Origin: [Bacillus] selenitireducens MLS10
Lineage (GTDB): Bacteria; Bacillota; Bacilli; Bacillales; Salisediminibacteriaceae
Direction of reading: 5' to 3'
Length of the DNA stretch: 64,000 nt
Assembly: GCF_000093085.1 (NCBI RefSeq)
Contig: NC_014219.1
Span: forward strand, 2,720,384-2,784,383
Shown here one piece after another: positions 35,631 through 45,145 of the stretch (position 1 is its first letter; every line of letters starts with the position of its first letter). The notes under the pieces were generated by a model, which saw nothing but the letters and a program-made list of their open reading frames with translations, ran no database searches and was not told the DNA's origin. The translations under genes were made by a program, and so were the position numbers.

Positions 35631-35640
35631 GGAGGATCCC

Positions 35641-36747
35641 ATGAATAAATCAATTGTACTTCTTCCGGGCGATGGAATCGGCCCGGAAGTTGTTGAATCT
35701 GCGAAATGTATACTCGATGCCGTCGCGCAAGCCTGTCACCATACGTTTACGTACGACACAAAAGACATCGGCGGCTTAGCCATTGACAACCACCAGGACC
35801 CCCTGCCTGAAGAAACCGAAGCGGCATGTAAAGCTGCGGACGCCGTTCTTCTCGGTGCAGTCGGAGGGCCGGCCTGGGACAACAATCCCGCTCACCTGCG
35901 TCCTGAAAAAGGACTGTTACGTATTCGGAAGTCGCTTGGTTTATATGCCAACCTCAGACCGGTACAAGGTTTTCCCGAACTCCTTCACGCCTCGCCACTG
36001 AAGTTTGACGTTGTCAACGGCAGTGATCTTTTGATCGTAAGAGAATTGACAGGCGGATTGTATTTCGGTGAGCCAAGCGAACGTCGGGACGATGGACAGT
36101 CTGTCGTAGATACCCTGGCTTATACCCGTGAGGAAATGGAACGGATCATTGAAACAGGCTTCGAAGCTGCCATGGTCCGAAAGAAACACCTCACATCCGT
36201 TGATAAAGCCAATGTCCTTGAATCAAGCAAAATGTGGCGTGAAATTGTGATGGAAAAAGCGAAAGACTTTCCTGAAGTCACTGTCGATCATGTACTCGTC
36301 GACGCCGCAGCCATGAAGCTTATCACAGATCCGACTCAGTTCGATGTGATGGTCACAGAGAACATGTTTGGCGATATTCTGAGTGATGAAGCATCCGTGT
36401 TGACCGGATCTCTCGGTATGCTTCCGTCAGCAAGCCTCAGAAAAGACGGATTCGGCCTCTATGAGCCGGCACACGGCTCCGCACCCGATATTGCAGGTCA
36501 GGGCATCGCCAATCCGCTTGCCACCATTCTGTCTGCCGCGATGATGCTGCGCTACTCGTTTGATATGGATCACGAAGCCACCCTTATAGAACAGGCCGTT
36601 GCAAAGACTATCGCCGCAGGCTACCACACCGCCGATCTCGATGTGAAAAATGGCACGAAAATGGGCACAAAAGAAATCACAGATAAAGTGATCGATTTTA
36701 TAGCTGAAGAGACACCGACAGAGAGCATTATGCGCTGTTATGCGTAA
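35641..36747 (+). CDS. leuB: 3-isopropylmalate dehydrogenase
   Basis: 368 residues, the usual length. Family signatures include [15 protein letters not shown] (about 6-20), the substrate-binding [15 protein letters not shown] (near 90-104), and [25 protein letters not shown] (near 242-266) with the Asp-metal site; the adenine loop [18 protein letters not shown] lies near 275-292. It oxidises 3-isopropylmalate using NAD+. GAGGAGG lies five bases before the ATG; only 10 bases separate it from leuA. Confidence 0.95.
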   Translation: MNKSIVLLPGDGIGPEVVESAKCILDAVAQACHHTFTYDTKDIGGLAIDNHQDPLPEETEAACKAADAVLLGAVGGPAWDNNPAHLRPEKGLLRIRKSLGLYANLRPVQGFPELLHASPLKFDVVNGSDLLIVRELTGGLYFGEPSERRDDGQSVVDTLAYTREEMERIIETGFEAAMVRKKHLTSVDKANVLESSKMWREIVMEKAKDFPEVTVDHVLVDAAAMKLITDPTQFDVMVTENMFGDILSDEASVLTGSLGMLPSASLRKDGFGLYEPAHGSAPDIAGQGIANPLATILSAAMMLRYSFDMDHEATLIEQAVAKTIAAGYHTADLDVKNGTKMGTKEITDKVIDFIAEETPTESIMRCYA

Positions 36748-36767
36748 TGAGAAAGGATGAACCGACT

Positions 36768-38183
36768 ATGAAACAGCCAAAAACCATTATCGAAAAGATC
36801 TGGGAAAAGCATGTCGTGCACGAAGAAGCGAACAAACCCGATCTGCTGTATATCGATCTGCATCTCGTTCATGAAGTCACATCCCCACAGGCATTTGAAG
36901 GTCTGAGAATGAAAAACAGGCCCGTTAGACGCCCAGACCGGACCTTTGCGACGATGGATCATAACGTCCCGACGATTGCCCGTCATATCGTATACGATCC
37001 GATCTCGAAAAAACAGATGGACACCCTGGAAGAGAATTGCAAAGAATTCAACATCCCATTAACAGGGATCGATCATCCCGATCAGGGAATCGTGCACGTC
37101 ATCGGACCTGAACTCGGTCTGACTCAGCCCGGGAAAACGATCGTGTGCGGAGACAGCCACACGTCAACGCACGGCGCGTTCGGCGCCCTTGCCTTCGGGA
37201 TTGGGACAAGTGAAGTGGAACACGTCCTTGCTACCCAGTCTCTGTGGCAGGCAAAACCGAAGACCATGAATGTCCACGTAACAGGTGAACTCTCTCCTGC
37301 CGTCACCTCCAAAGACCTGATCCTTGCCATCATCGGCAAATTCGGTGTGAAATTTGGTACGGGACATGTCGTTGAGTATACGGGCGATGCGATCCGTAAA
37401 CTGACAATGGAAGAGCGGATGACCATCTGTAATATGTCCATCGAAGGCGGCGCCCGCGCAGGTCTCATCAGCCCGGATGAGACAACCGTAAACTTCCTGA
37501 AGGGCCGGCGTCATGTGCCTGAAGGCGAAGCCTTTGATCAGGCTGCGTCCGAATGGCTCAGCCTTGCCACAGATGCGGATGCCACGTATGACCAGACCCT
37601 GACGATCGATGCTTCCGAAATCGAACCTCAGGTCACCTGGGGCACGAATCCATCGATGTCGATTCCCGTCAGTGCAAATATCCCGGCCCCGGAAGATGCA
37701 AAATCTGACGTGGACCGTGAAGAAATCGAGCGTGCCCTTGCCTACATGGGGCTTCAAGCAGGAACGCCGATTTCAGAGGTGGAGATCCAGCACGTCTTTA
37801 TCGGTTCCTGCACGAACTCTCGCCTCAGCGATCTTCGCCGGGCGGCCAAAATCATTGATGGACAAAAGGTCCACGACGGCGTACGGGCCCTCGTCGTACC
37901 CGGCTCACAGACCGTCAAACAGCAGGCAGAGGCAGAAGGCATTGATCAGATCTTTATCAATGCAGGCTTTGAATGGCGCGACGCCGGATGCAGCATGTGC
38001 CTTGCAATGAATGATGACATCGTTCCTTACGGAGAACGATGTGCCTCTACATCGAACCGAAACTTCGAAGGCCGCCAAGGAAACGGTGCAAGAACACATC
38101 TCGTTGCCCCTGAAATGGCCGCGATTGCCGCAATCAACGGACGCTTTACCGATATCCGCTCCTATGAGCCGGCACCTGTCTAA
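36768..38183 (+). CDS. leuC: 3-isopropylmalate dehydratase large subunit
   Basis: 471 residues of the aconitase superfamily. The three [4Fe-4S] ligands are visible in [15 protein letters not shown] (about C345) and [10 protein letters not shown] (about C405 and C408). [20 protein letters not shown] (near 130-149) is the substrate-binding signature. With LeuD it isomerises 2- to 3-isopropylmalate. The ORF opens 21 bases earlier, overlapping the leuB stop, but ATG 36768 after AGAAAGGATG gives the standard N-terminus [17 protein letters not shown]. Confidence 0.95.
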   Translation: MKQPKTIIEKIWEKHVVHEEANKPDLLYIDLHLVHEVTSPQAFEGLRMKNRPVRRPDRTFATMDHNVPTIARHIVYDPISKKQMDTLEENCKEFNIPLTGIDHPDQGIVHVIGPELGLTQPGKTIVCGDSHTSTHGAFGALAFGIGTSEVEHVLATQSLWQAKPKTMNVHVTGELSPAVTSKDLILAIIGKFGVKFGTGHVVEYTGDAIRKLTMEERMTICNMSIEGGARAGLISPDETTVNFLKGRRHVPEGEAFDQAASEWLSLATDADATYDQTLTIDASEIEPQVTWGTNPSMSIPVSANIPAPEDAKSDVDREEIERALAYMGLQAGTPISEVEIQHVFIGSCTNSRLSDLRRAAKIIDGQKVHDGVRALVVPGSQTVKQQAEAEGIDQIFINAGFEWRDAGCSMCLAMNDDIVPYGERCASTSNRNFEGRQGNGARTHLVAPEMAAIAAINGRFTDIRSYEPAPV

Positions 38184-38209
38184 ACGTATACACGAAAGGA
38201 GAACGACAC

Positions 38210-38794
38210 ATGGAACCGATCAGACAGCATACGGGGAAAACCTATCCCCTTTACCGAGCCAACATTGATACTGACCAGATTATTCCGAAACAGTTCCTGA
38301 AACGCATCGAGCGGCAGGGCTTTGGTCAATTTCTATTTTATAACTGGCGTTTTGATGAGAACGATGAACCTAGAAAGGATTTCTCCATGAACGAAGAACG
38401 TTATCAGGATGCAAGCATTCTGATTGCAGGCGAGAACTTCGGCTGTGGCTCATCAAGGGAACACGCTCCGTGGGCGATTCAGGACTACGGATTCAGAATC
38501 GTCATTGCGCCGAGCTTTGCCGATATCTTCTCCAATAACTGTGTAAAAAACGGAATCCTCCCCATCGAGTTGCCGGAAGAGACCGTCAGCGTGTGGGCAA
38601 ATCAGGCGAAAACGGGCACATTTGAACTGAACGTTGACCTTGAAGCCAAATCCGTCACTGCCCCGGGAGAAGAACCTGTCCCGTTTGACATTGCAGACTA
38701 CCGCCGTGAGATGCTTCTGAACGGCTGGGATGAGATTGCCGTTACACTGACACTCGATGATAAAATCAGTCAATATGAACAAACGCGTGTCTGA
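38210..38794 (+). CDS. leuD: 3-isopropylmalate dehydratase small subunit
   Basis: 194 residues. The swivel domain contains IDTDQIIPKQFLKR (about 19-32) and the active-site FGCGSSREHAPWAI (about 82-95). It completes the LeuCD isomerase. AAAGGAG lies eight bases upstream of the ATG. It is the last gene of the ilv-leu operon and is followed by a strong terminator. Confidence 0.95.
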   Translation: MEPIRQHTGKTYPLYRANIDTDQIIPKQFLKRIERQGFGQFLFYNWRFDENDEPRKDFSMNEERYQDASILIAGENFGCGSSREHAPWAIQDYGFRIVIAPSFADIFSNNCVKNGILPIELPEETVSVWANQAKTGTFELNVDLEAKSVTAPGEEPVPFDIADYRREMLLNGWDEIAVTLTLDDKISQYEQTRV

Positions 38795-38803
38795 TAAAGA
38801 GCA

Positions 38804-38843
38804 CAAAAAAACGCCGGAATCAATGATTCCAGGCGTTTTTTTG
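38804..38843. terminator. Terminator of the ilv-leu operon (bidirectional)
   Basis: AAAAAAACGCC-G-GAAT facing ATTCC-A-GGCGTTTTTTT, with A and T runs on the two sides; also usable by the converging PII gene. Confidence 0.88.
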
Positions 38844-38844
38844 A

Positions 38845-39546
38845 TTATTTCAACTTACTGAGATGAGGCATCCCGATCGTTTCTTCCACAGGCAGGACAA
38901 ATCCGATGCCTTTACCAGGCTCGTCAATATGCACCTCGCGTTCAATGGCCTGCAGCACATCTTTCGTAATCGAACGTTTTACAATCGTTAAAACGAGTTC
39001 TTTTTCCGGCTCAATATTGATGGAGAGCAGCTTTGCTTTCTCATGAATACCGCTTCCTCTTGCATTGATGACGGTGCCTCCCTCGGCACCACCAAGTTTC
39101 GAGGCGTCAATCACTTCACTGGCATCCCCTTTGTTCACAATCGTAATAATCAAATCAAAACCGTCATGTCTCACATCATCCGTCATAATATCGAGCGCCC
39201 CCTTCTCTACCTCTTCATAATCCATATGAACCATCCCGATCGTCTTGAGGATATCAATAACAAAGCCGATGCCGCGCCCCGCCTTATTCAGCTTCACAGA
39301 CTGATCGATCGCCTTAATAACGTCCGGTAAAAGATCCTCAGGAACGAGGTTAAAGACCACGTCTTTTTCATACATCGTATCAATGGAGAAGATCTTCTTC
39401 TTTTCATGTACCCCGATGCCACTGGCAAGCATGATTGTGCCGCCTTCACATCCGGCTTTCTTCGCCGCCTTCATGACTTTCTTTGCCTGGTCACGTTTCA
39501 CGATTGTGACCAACAGTTTATGATCTCTTCGAATATGTGCTATCAC
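38845..39546 (-). CDS. Tandem-domain PII-like signalling protein
   Basis: 233 residues made of two PII-like halves of about 110 residues. Each has an opening strand (KLLVTIVKR; DLIITIVNK), a GGTI/GGTV motif (AGCEGGTIMLASG near 32-44; GGAEGGTVINARG near 151-163), a second strand set (VVFNLVPE; LVLTIVKR) and a closing GRGIGFVIDI or GKGIGFVLPV. PII proteins bind ATP/ADP and often partner a membrane transporter. Start is GTG at 39544-39546, overlapping the stop of the DUF1538 gene, so it is the third gene of that operon. The T-loops look short and lack the uridylylated-Tyr context of GlnB. Confidence 0.82.
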   Translation of the reverse strand: MIAHIRRDHKLLVTIVKRDQAKKVMKAAKKAGCEGGTIMLASGIGVHEKKKIFSIDTMYEKDVVFNLVPEDLLPDVIKAIDQSVKLNKAGRGIGFVIDILKTIGMVHMDYEEVEKGALDIMTDDVRHDGFDLIITIVNKGDASEVIDASKLGGAEGGTVINARGSGIHEKAKLLSINIEPEKELVLTIVKRSITKDVLQAIEREVHIDEPGKGIGFVLPVEETIGMPHLSKLK

Positions 39547-40286
39547 GAGGTCATCCGCTCCTTTGTCCGGTAAATCATCCCAAGGACCAGCACGGCGAGG
39601 ATTGGTGTCAGCGCCACGAGCGCAATCATGCCAAACCCGTCAAGCAGCGGGTCCCGTCCTTCTGTTACTGATGCCACACCGACCGCAATGGCCATGATGA
39701 ATGTCACCGTCATCGGTCCTGTTGCCACACCGCCTGAGTCAAAAGCGATCGCGACAAACCTTGGACTCGATACAAAAACAAGAATCAATGCAAGTATATA
39801 GCCCGGGAGGATAAAGTACAAGAGCGGAATGCCCAGAACAATCCGGACCATCGAGAGGGCAATCGCCGTTCCCACACCGATCGAAAGGGTGATCAGCATC
39901 ACATTTTTGGAGATGGAACCTGCAGTGACTTTTTCAACCTCATAGTTCAGAATCCGAATGGCAGGCTCTGCAAATGTTGCCACGAATCCGAAAACGAAAC
40001 CGAGAATAGGCAATAAAATAATCGTATTTTCCCGTTCTCCGAGAATCTCACCGATCGCTTCACCCGCGGGGAAAAAGCCGACCTCCACCCCCTGCAGAAA
40101 AAGCAGAAGGCCAAAAAAAGTAAAGACAATGCCGATCAGAATATCTTTGATCTTGGACCAGCCAAGCTTGAGGAATATCGCATTAAAGACAAAGAAAAAA
40201 AGCAAAAGAGGAATGATCGCCATTGTCACTTCAATCAGAACGTGATCAAATCCTTCAAGGAGCATTGTAAACCAGCTCAGTTTCAT
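39543..40286 (-). CDS. DUF1538 membrane protein A
   Basis: 247 residues with about seven hydrophobic segments. The characteristic motifs are FAEPAIRIL (near 107-115) and AFDSGGVATGPMTVTF (near 182-197), a GG-TGPMT loop likely to line the transport path. The neighbouring protein carries the same two motifs, so the pair are paralogues forming a hetero-oligomer. I recall reports of a DUF1538 pair (UmpAB) acting as a cation/proton antiporter in a halophile; the transported ion here is inference. Start ATG at 40286, overlapping the upstream gene by 4 bp. Confidence 0.78.
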   Translation of the reverse strand: MKLSWFTMLLEGFDHVLIEVTMAIIPLLLFFFVFNAIFLKLGWSKIKDILIGIVFTFFGLLLFLQGVEVGFFPAGEAIGEILGERENTIILLPILGFVFGFVATFAEPAIRILNYEVEKVTAGSISKNVMLITLSIGVGTAIALSMVRIVLGIPLLYFILPGYILALILVFVSSPRFVAIAFDSGGVATGPMTVTFIMAIAVGVASVTEGRDPLLDGFGMIALVALTPILAVLVLGMIYRTKERMTS

Positions 40287-40975
40287 CCGTAAATCACTCC
40301 CAACAGCATCACCGCAAAGATCGGGCCAATGGAAGCAAGTGCAACCAGGCCGAAACTGTCACTGGTGGATGATTTCCCCCGCAAAACGGAAGCCACACCG
40401 ACGCCGAGCGCCAAGATGAACGGAACCGTCATCGGACCGGTCGTCACGCCGCCCGCATCGAAGGAGATCGGAACAAAGTTGGGTGGGACCTGCGTCATTA
40501 ACAGGATCACAAGCCCGTAGCTCACGATCAGAATATACTTCAGCGGAATATTAAAAATCGTACGTGCCATTGCCACTGCAACAAAGAAGCCGACACCGAG
40601 TGCGACGGAATAGACAAGTAAGTTGTTCGAAATCTCCCCTCCGGAGACCTGATCAATTTGCGAAGCAAGTACACGCACATCGGGTTCTGCGATCGTCACG
40701 ACGACACCAAGCACAAAACCGATCCCAATGACGAGACTCCATTTTCCGGTTTTCGGCAGGCTTGAGCCAATCATTTCACCGACAGGTAAAAGACCAATAT
40801 GTACCCCCACCAAAAATAAAAACAAACCGAAACCAACCATTACAACCCCCGCAACAAACCGGAAAAACAATTCGGGCGGAAGACCAATTACGGTATATTG
40901 AAGAACGATAATGACGGCGGCCATTGGAAAGATGGCCATCGCCACTTCTTTAAACTGTTCCCAGATTTTCTGCAT
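40283..40975 (-). CDS. DUF1538 membrane protein B
   Basis: 230 residues with about seven hydrophobic segments. Motifs AEPDVRVLASQ (near 101-111) and SFDAGGVTTGPMTVPF (near 172-187) parallel those of its partner. It is first in the three-gene operon DUF1538-DUF1538-tandem PII. GTG at 40984 is in frame, but ATG 40973-40975 is six bases from AGAGGTG and is chosen. Divergent from prfC. Confidence 0.78.
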   Translation of the reverse strand: MQKIWEQFKEVAMAIFPMAAVIIVLQYTVIGLPPELFFRFVAGVVMVGFGLFLFLVGVHIGLLPVGEMIGSSLPKTGKWSLVIGIGFVLGVVVTIAEPDVRVLASQIDQVSGGEISNNLLVYSVALGVGFFVAVAMARTIFNIPLKYILIVSYGLVILLMTQVPPNFVPISFDAGGVTTGPMTVPFILALGVGVASVLRGKSSTSDSFGLVALASIGPIFAVMLLGVIYG

Positions 40976-41048
40976 ACACGTCACCTCTTTTTTTTACTTC
41001 CCTCATTGAAGTCAAACAAAACGACTATTCATTCAGAGATGTTTGCGT

Positions 41049-41054
41049 TATAAT
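41049..41054 (+). promoter_or_regulatory. -10 element upstream of prfC
   Basis: A perfect TATAAT 49 bases before the prfC start codon; the -35 at 17 bp (TATTCA) is poor. Confidence 0.4.
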
Positions 41055-41102
41055 GAATAATCGATGAATGATGAAACGTGAACAAAGAAAGGATTTTTTA
41101 CC

Positions 41103-42656
41103 ATGTCAGTACTCACAACCGCACCGCGCCGGACCTTTGCCATCATTTCTCACCCGGATGCCGGTAAGACCACTTTAACAGAGAAATTGCTCCTTCTCGG
41201 AGGCAGTATCCGAAGTGCCGGAACCGTCAAAGGGAAGAAATCGGGAAAATTTGCGACATCCGACTGGATGGACATTGAAAAACAACGCGGGATTTCCGTC
41301 ACGTCGAGTGTGATGCAGCTTGTCTATAACGATGTACAGGTCAATATCCTTGATACCCCGGGTCACCAGGACTTCAGTGAAGATACGTACCGGACACTCA
41401 CAGCAGTGGATACAGCCGTGATGGTGATTGACAGTGTCAAAGGGATCGAATCCCAGACGCTGAAGCTTTTTAAAGTCTGCCGCATGCGCGGTATTCCGAT
41501 CCTGACCTATATCAATAAACTCGACCGTGAAGGGAAGGAACCGCTTGATCTCTTGTCTGAAATTGAGGAGACCCTTGAAATGGAGACGTTTCCGATGAAC
41601 TGGCCAATCGGCACCGGCAAACGGCTCAAAGGAATCTATGATTTGCAGACTGAAACCGTCGAAACCTTTAATGAGGGTCACAATAACCGTCAGATCGTAC
41701 CGCTTCAGGAAGCGGACAACCTTGCTGACTATGAGCGTGAAGCCCTTGAAGAAGAAATCATGCTCCTTGAGGAAGCCGGTAATGAGTTCTCCCAGGAAAA
41801 AGTGCAAAACGGCACAATGACACCCGTCTTTTTTGGCAGTGCACTGGCCAATTTCGGTGTTCAGTCTTTCCTCGATGCATTTGTGGATCTCGCAAGTAAG
41901 CCGCAGCCGCGAAAGGCATCAGGAGCAATGATCGACCCTGAACAGTCTCAGTTCTCAGGGTTTATCTTTAAAATCCAGGCGAACATGAACCCGAATCACC
42001 GTGACAGAATTGCGTTTCTCCGTGTGTGTTCAGGACAATTCGAACGGGGTATGGAAATCGTCCTTTCACGGACAGGCAAGAAAATGAAGCTCAGTCAAAG
42101 CCACTCCTTTTTCGCCTCGGATCGAGAGACCGTCAACTCGGCCAAACCCGGAGACATCGTCGGTATTTATGATTCCGGTAACTTTCAGGTAGGAGATACG
42201 CTGATTGGCGGCGGTGAACGAATTCAATACGAAGAAATGCCGCAATTCCCTCCAGAGAAATTCGCCAAAGTTACGGCGAAAAACGCGATGAAACATAAAC
42301 AGTACCATAAAGGCATCGATCAGCTTGTACAGGAGGGGACCATCCAGCTCTATAAGACTCCGTACTTTGAAGATTACATTCTCGGGGCCGTCGGAGAACT
42401 GCAGTTTCAGGTATTTGAATACCGTATGAAGAATGAATATAACGTGGACATTGAATTTAATCACATGTCCCACGAACTCGCACGTTGGGTGACCAAGGGT
42501 GACGTATCGGATATCATCAGCGACAGTCGCAAAATGCTTGTAGAAGATCAGCAAAAGCGTCCTGTCCTGCTGTTTGAAAATGAATTTGCCATGCGCTGGT
42601 TCCAAGATAAAAATCCGGATTTTGAACTGTCCAGCGGATGGGATATTCTCGAATAA
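41103..42656 (+). CDS. prfC: Peptide chain release factor 3 (RF3)
   Basis: 517 residues. Translational GTPase with G1 SHPDAGKTT (16-24), G3 DTPGHQDF (near 84-91) and G4 NKLD (near 139); the effector region contains [11 protein letters not shown]. Length and the C-terminal [18 protein letters not shown] region match RF3 rather than EF-G or LepA. It recycles RF1/RF2 after termination. RF3 is patchy among Bacillales. AAAGGA lies upstream of the ATG. Ends at a strong terminator. Confidence 0.93.
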   Translation: MSVLTTAPRRTFAIISHPDAGKTTLTEKLLLLGGSIRSAGTVKGKKSGKFATSDWMDIEKQRGISVTSSVMQLVYNDVQVNILDTPGHQDFSEDTYRTLTAVDTAVMVIDSVKGIESQTLKLFKVCRMRGIPILTYINKLDREGKEPLDLLSEIEETLEMETFPMNWPIGTGKRLKGIYDLQTETVETFNEGHNNRQIVPLQEADNLADYEREALEEEIMLLEEAGNEFSQEKVQNGTMTPVFFGSALANFGVQSFLDAFVDLASKPQPRKASGAMIDPEQSQFSGFIFKIQANMNPNHRDRIAFLRVCSGQFERGMEIVLSRTGKKMKLSQSHSFFASDRETVNSAKPGDIVGIYDSGNFQVGDTLIGGGERIQYEEMPQFPPEKFAKVTAKNAMKHKQYHKGIDQLVQEGTIQLYKTPYFEDYILGAVGELQFQVFEYRMKNEYNVDIEFNHMSHELARWVTKGDVSDIISDSRKMLVEDQQKRPVLLFENEFAMRWFQDKNPDFELSSGWDILE

Positions 42657-42663
42657 CCAGATT

Positions 42664-42698
42664 AGAGGCCAGTCCGGCAATTGCCGGGTGGCCTCTTT
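42664..42698 (+). terminator. Terminator after prfC
   Basis: AGAGGCCA and TGGCCTCT enclose the nested CCGGCAATTGCCGG, followed by TT. Confidence 0.75.
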
Positions 42699-42715
42699 CA
42701 TCATAGATTAAACCT

Positions 42716-42746
42716 AAAAAAACAGGAGCCCTCTCTTAAGGCTCCC
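42716..42746 (-). terminator. Terminator of the small CxxCxGxG gene
   Basis: On the minus strand GGAGCC-N9-GGCTCC is followed by TGTTTTTTT. Confidence 0.75.
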
Positions 42747-42751
42747 GGTGA

Positions 42752-42907
42752 TTATTTTGATGCGATTGGCTTCTGCTGTTCTCTTCCTTTTCGGATTTTC
42801 CCTTTCCCTTCACACGGCTCGCAAGTGACGGTTTTCATTCGGAACATGACCTTCTTCTCCACTCGGCCTTTACCACGGCATGCTTTGCATACATAATAGA
42901 TCGCCAC
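42752..42907 (-). CDS. Small protein with two CxxCxGxG motifs (DnaJ-type zinc-binding)
   Basis: 51 residues. C7-x2-C10-R-G-K-G and C29-x2-C32-E-G-K-G form one four-cysteine zinc ribbon of the DnaJ central-domain type; the rest is short and basic. GTG start at 42905-42907 with GAGGTG six bases upstream, and a proper terminator after the TAA, which together support a real gene. Resembles the YuiA-like small proteins of Bacillus. Function unknown; possibly a chaperone or RNA/protein-binding zinc ribbon. Confidence 0.75.
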   Translation of the reverse strand: MAIYYVCKACRGKGRVEKKVMFRMKTVTCEPCEGKGKIRKGREQQKPIASK

Positions 42908-42972
42908 GTGCCTCACCTCGATTCGGGTCTTTTGTTATCCTTACCCGATCAGGCATATGATAAACCTCATAT

Positions 42973-43152
42973 TTATTGCGAAATTGCGACATTCTCTGAT
43001 TGATGGTACTGAAGTCTTTGGTACTGGTTAATGAGAATATCGAGTTCCTGGCTTTGTCTGATTACTTCAGATGAACTGATCCCGTATTTGCAGACAGCAT
43101 CCATCATGTTTCGCCGTTTTGATTCAATCTCATGCAACAATCGGCTTTTCAT
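42973..43152 (-). CDS. Spo0E-like aspartyl-phosphate phosphatase
   Basis: 59 residues, two helices, with the Spo0E-family signature SQELD at residues 34-38 followed by ILINQYQ. These small phosphatases dephosphorylate Spo0A~P and hold back sporulation initiation (Spo0E, YisI, YnzD in B. subtilis). ATG at 43150-43152 after AAGGGAAAG. Promoter TTGATT-17-TATGAT lies at 43212-43240. Short enough to be missed by length-filtered ORF calling; the motif makes the call secure. Confidence 0.88.
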   Translation of the reverse strand: MKSRLLHEIESKRRNMMDAVCKYGISSSEVIRQSQELDILINQYQRLQYHQSENVAISQ

Positions 43153-43211
43153 GTCAAGTCTTTCCCTTCACATTAGTCTTACGTCTAATATTACCAACTA
43201 TAAACAATCGT

Positions 43212-43240
43212 ATCATAAGTTGAATTTAATTTCCAATCAA
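43212..43240 (-). promoter_or_regulatory. Promoter of the Spo0E-like gene
   Basis: Minus strand: -35 TTGATT (43235-43240), 17-base spacer, -10 TATGAT (43212-43217), about 60 bases before the start codon. Confidence 0.6.
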
Positions 43241-43265
43241 ATTGATATTTTACACAAAAGAAACG

Positions 43266-43312
43266 AAAAAACAGGACAAACCTCACCGTTACGTGACGTT
43301 TGTCCTGTTTAC
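43266..43312 (-). terminator. Terminator after pgcA
   Basis: Minus strand AAACAGGACAAAC and GTTTGTCCTGTTT arms followed by TTT, shortly after the pgcA stop. Confidence 0.88.
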
Positions 43313-43320
43313 TTAACCTG

Positions 43321-45054
43321 TTAGATCTGTTCTGCTTTTTGGGTTACCAATGACTTCAGCTCTTCAAGACGCGCTGATGTCTGTTCATGAGAATCACCAT
43401 TCACACCGAAATAGAATTTGATTTTCGGCTCCGTTCCGGATGGTCTGAGGCAGTACCATGAACCGTCTGCCAGAAACATCTTAAGTACGTTTGAGGATGG
43501 CAGATTGACATCACTTTCTTGCCCGCTCTTTAAATCTGTCCGCTTGCCCGACTTGTAGTCCTCAACGGCCACGACATCATCTTCAAGCTCTCCATCAGCC
43601 ACTGACTGTCTGAACGTGTCCATGATGCGTACGATTTTTTCAGAGCCTTCTTTCCCTTTAAAGGTATAACTGACGAGATCCTCGTAAAAGAAGCCGTAAC
43701 GCTTATACAGATCAAGAAGCGCATCGTAGAGGCTCATGCCCAGTTTCTTATAATAAGCTGCCATCTCAGCCGCCAAAAGCCCCGGCTGAATGGCATCTTT
43801 GTCTCTCGCAAACGGTTCAATCAGATAGCCGTAGCTTTCTTCATAACCGAAGAGGAACGTGTGCTCACCGCTTGTTTCATACTGACGGATTTTTTCTCCG
43901 ATAAACTTAAATCCTGTCAACACATCGAGAGACTGCATACCGTATGCCTCTGCAATAACCCGGCCGAGTTCCGAGGTCACAATCGTCTTCAGGACCATAC
44001 CGTTATCAGGAAGGTTGCCTTTTTCTTTTCGTTTCATCAGGAGATAGTCAAGGAGAAGGCCTCCTGTCTGATTGCCACTAAATACCTGATAATCGCCCTG
44101 GTGATTCTTCACGGCAAGACCAATACGGTCTGCATCCGGATCTGTTGCAATTAAAAGATCCGCATTCACTTCTTCTCCTTTTTTAATCGCCAGTTCAAAG
44201 GCGCTGTGCTCCTCCGGGTTCGGCGACTTGACTGTCGTGAATTCCGTATCCGGTTCCGCCTGTTCTGACACCGGATGAACGTTTGTAAATCCAGCCATGG
44301 CAAAGGTATTCATCATGGGTTTTTGTGCCGTACCATGAAGAGGAGTGAAAACAATCGAGAGCTCTCCCCCCATCTCATCAATCAGTCCCTGATCCATAAT
44401 GACAGCTTTCATCTCGTGTAAATAGGCATCATCGACTTCATCGAGGACCCATTGCATCAGTCCGTTTGACAGAAGCTCGTTCTGATCGCCTGTCTCCACT
44501 TCAAGTTCATCTTCCACAGCATTAACAAAACCAATCAGCTGATCCGCGTCTTCCGGAACAAGCTGGCAGCCGTCTTCGCCGTAAGCTTTAAACCCGTTAT
44601 ATTCAGGCGGATTATGACTTGCCGTGATCATCGCACCTGCGAAGGTATTTAAATGGCGGACTGCGAAAGACAGAACCGGTGTCGGTCTCAGTTCACTGAA
44701 TACATACGCTTTGACACCGTTCTTTCCAAGGGTCTCCGCCGCTTCCACGGCAAATTCTTTTGACATTCTGCGGTTATCATAAGCGATCACGACCCCACGA
44801 TTCATGGCTTCTTTCCCTTTGGAAGCCACATAATCCGCAAGTCCTTTTGCCGCTTTTCTCATCGTATACACATTCATCCGGTTGATCCCCGGACCAATCT
44901 CACCCCGGATACCACCGGTTCCGAATTCCAGCGTTTTATAAAAATGATCTTCTATTGCTTTGTCATCCCCACTTAACTGATCAAGCTGTTCTCGAACCTT
45001 TGAATCCAGTCCTTCATAAGCCTGCCATCGCTGGTAGTCTTCTTTCCATGCCAT
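43321..45054 (-). CDS. pgcA: Alpha-phosphoglucomutase/phosphomannomutase
   Basis: 577 residues. Phosphoserine loop ITASHNPPEYNGFK (about 136-149), metal loop TDPDADRIG (near 301-309), sugar-binding GYEESYGYL (near 405-413) and phosphate loop RPSGTEPKIKFY (near 537-548) are all intact. It interconverts glucose 1-P and glucose 6-P for envelope glycolipid and polymer synthesis, as PgcA of Bacillus. ATG at 45052-45054 after AAAGGAGG; the ORF start further upstream covers this Shine-Dalgarno. Directly preceded by the glpD terminator hairpin, so it depends on readthrough or an unseen promoter. Confidence 0.92.
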   Translation of the reverse strand: MAWKEDYQRWQAYEGLDSKVREQLDQLSGDDKAIEDHFYKTLEFGTGGIRGEIGPGINRMNVYTMRKAAKGLADYVASKGKEAMNRGVVIAYDNRRMSKEFAVEAAETLGKNGVKAYVFSELRPTPVLSFAVRHLNTFAGAMITASHNPPEYNGFKAYGEDGCQLVPEDADQLIGFVNAVEDELEVETGDQNELLSNGLMQWVLDEVDDAYLHEMKAVIMDQGLIDEMGGELSIVFTPLHGTAQKPMMNTFAMAGFTNVHPVSEQAEPDTEFTTVKSPNPEEHSAFELAIKKGEEVNADLLIATDPDADRIGLAVKNHQGDYQVFSGNQTGGLLLDYLLMKRKEKGNLPDNGMVLKTIVTSELGRVIAEAYGMQSLDVLTGFKFIGEKIRQYETSGEHTFLFGYEESYGYLIEPFARDKDAIQPGLLAAEMAAYYKKLGMSLYDALLDLYKRYGFFYEDLVSYTFKGKEGSEKIVRIMDTFRQSVADGELEDDVVAVEDYKSGKRTDLKSGQESDVNLPSSNVLKMFLADGSWYCLRPSGTEPKIKFYFGVNGDSHEQTSARLEELKSLVTQKAEQI

Positions 45055-45070
45055 TAAATACTCCTCCTTT

Positions 45071-45118
45071 AAAAAATACAAGTACTCCCCTCATTATCCT
45101 TCAGAATAAGAGGGGAGT
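45071..45118 (-). terminator. glpD terminator adjoining the pgcA ribosome binding site
   Basis: Minus strand ACTCCCCTC-TTAT facing ATAAT-GAGGGGAGT, then ACTTGTATTTTTT, then AAAGGAGG. The U-tract runs straight into the pgcA Shine-Dalgarno. Confidence 0.75.
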
Positions 45119-45145
45119 AAAGAGTTTTCTGTTAATTAACTTCCT

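Noticed and set aside
41175-42704. Long minus-strand open frames opposite prfC (210 and 212 codons)
   Set aside because: They lie wholly opposite a fully recognisable RF3 gene, lack ribosome binding sites and show no domain; they reflect codon bias of the real gene.
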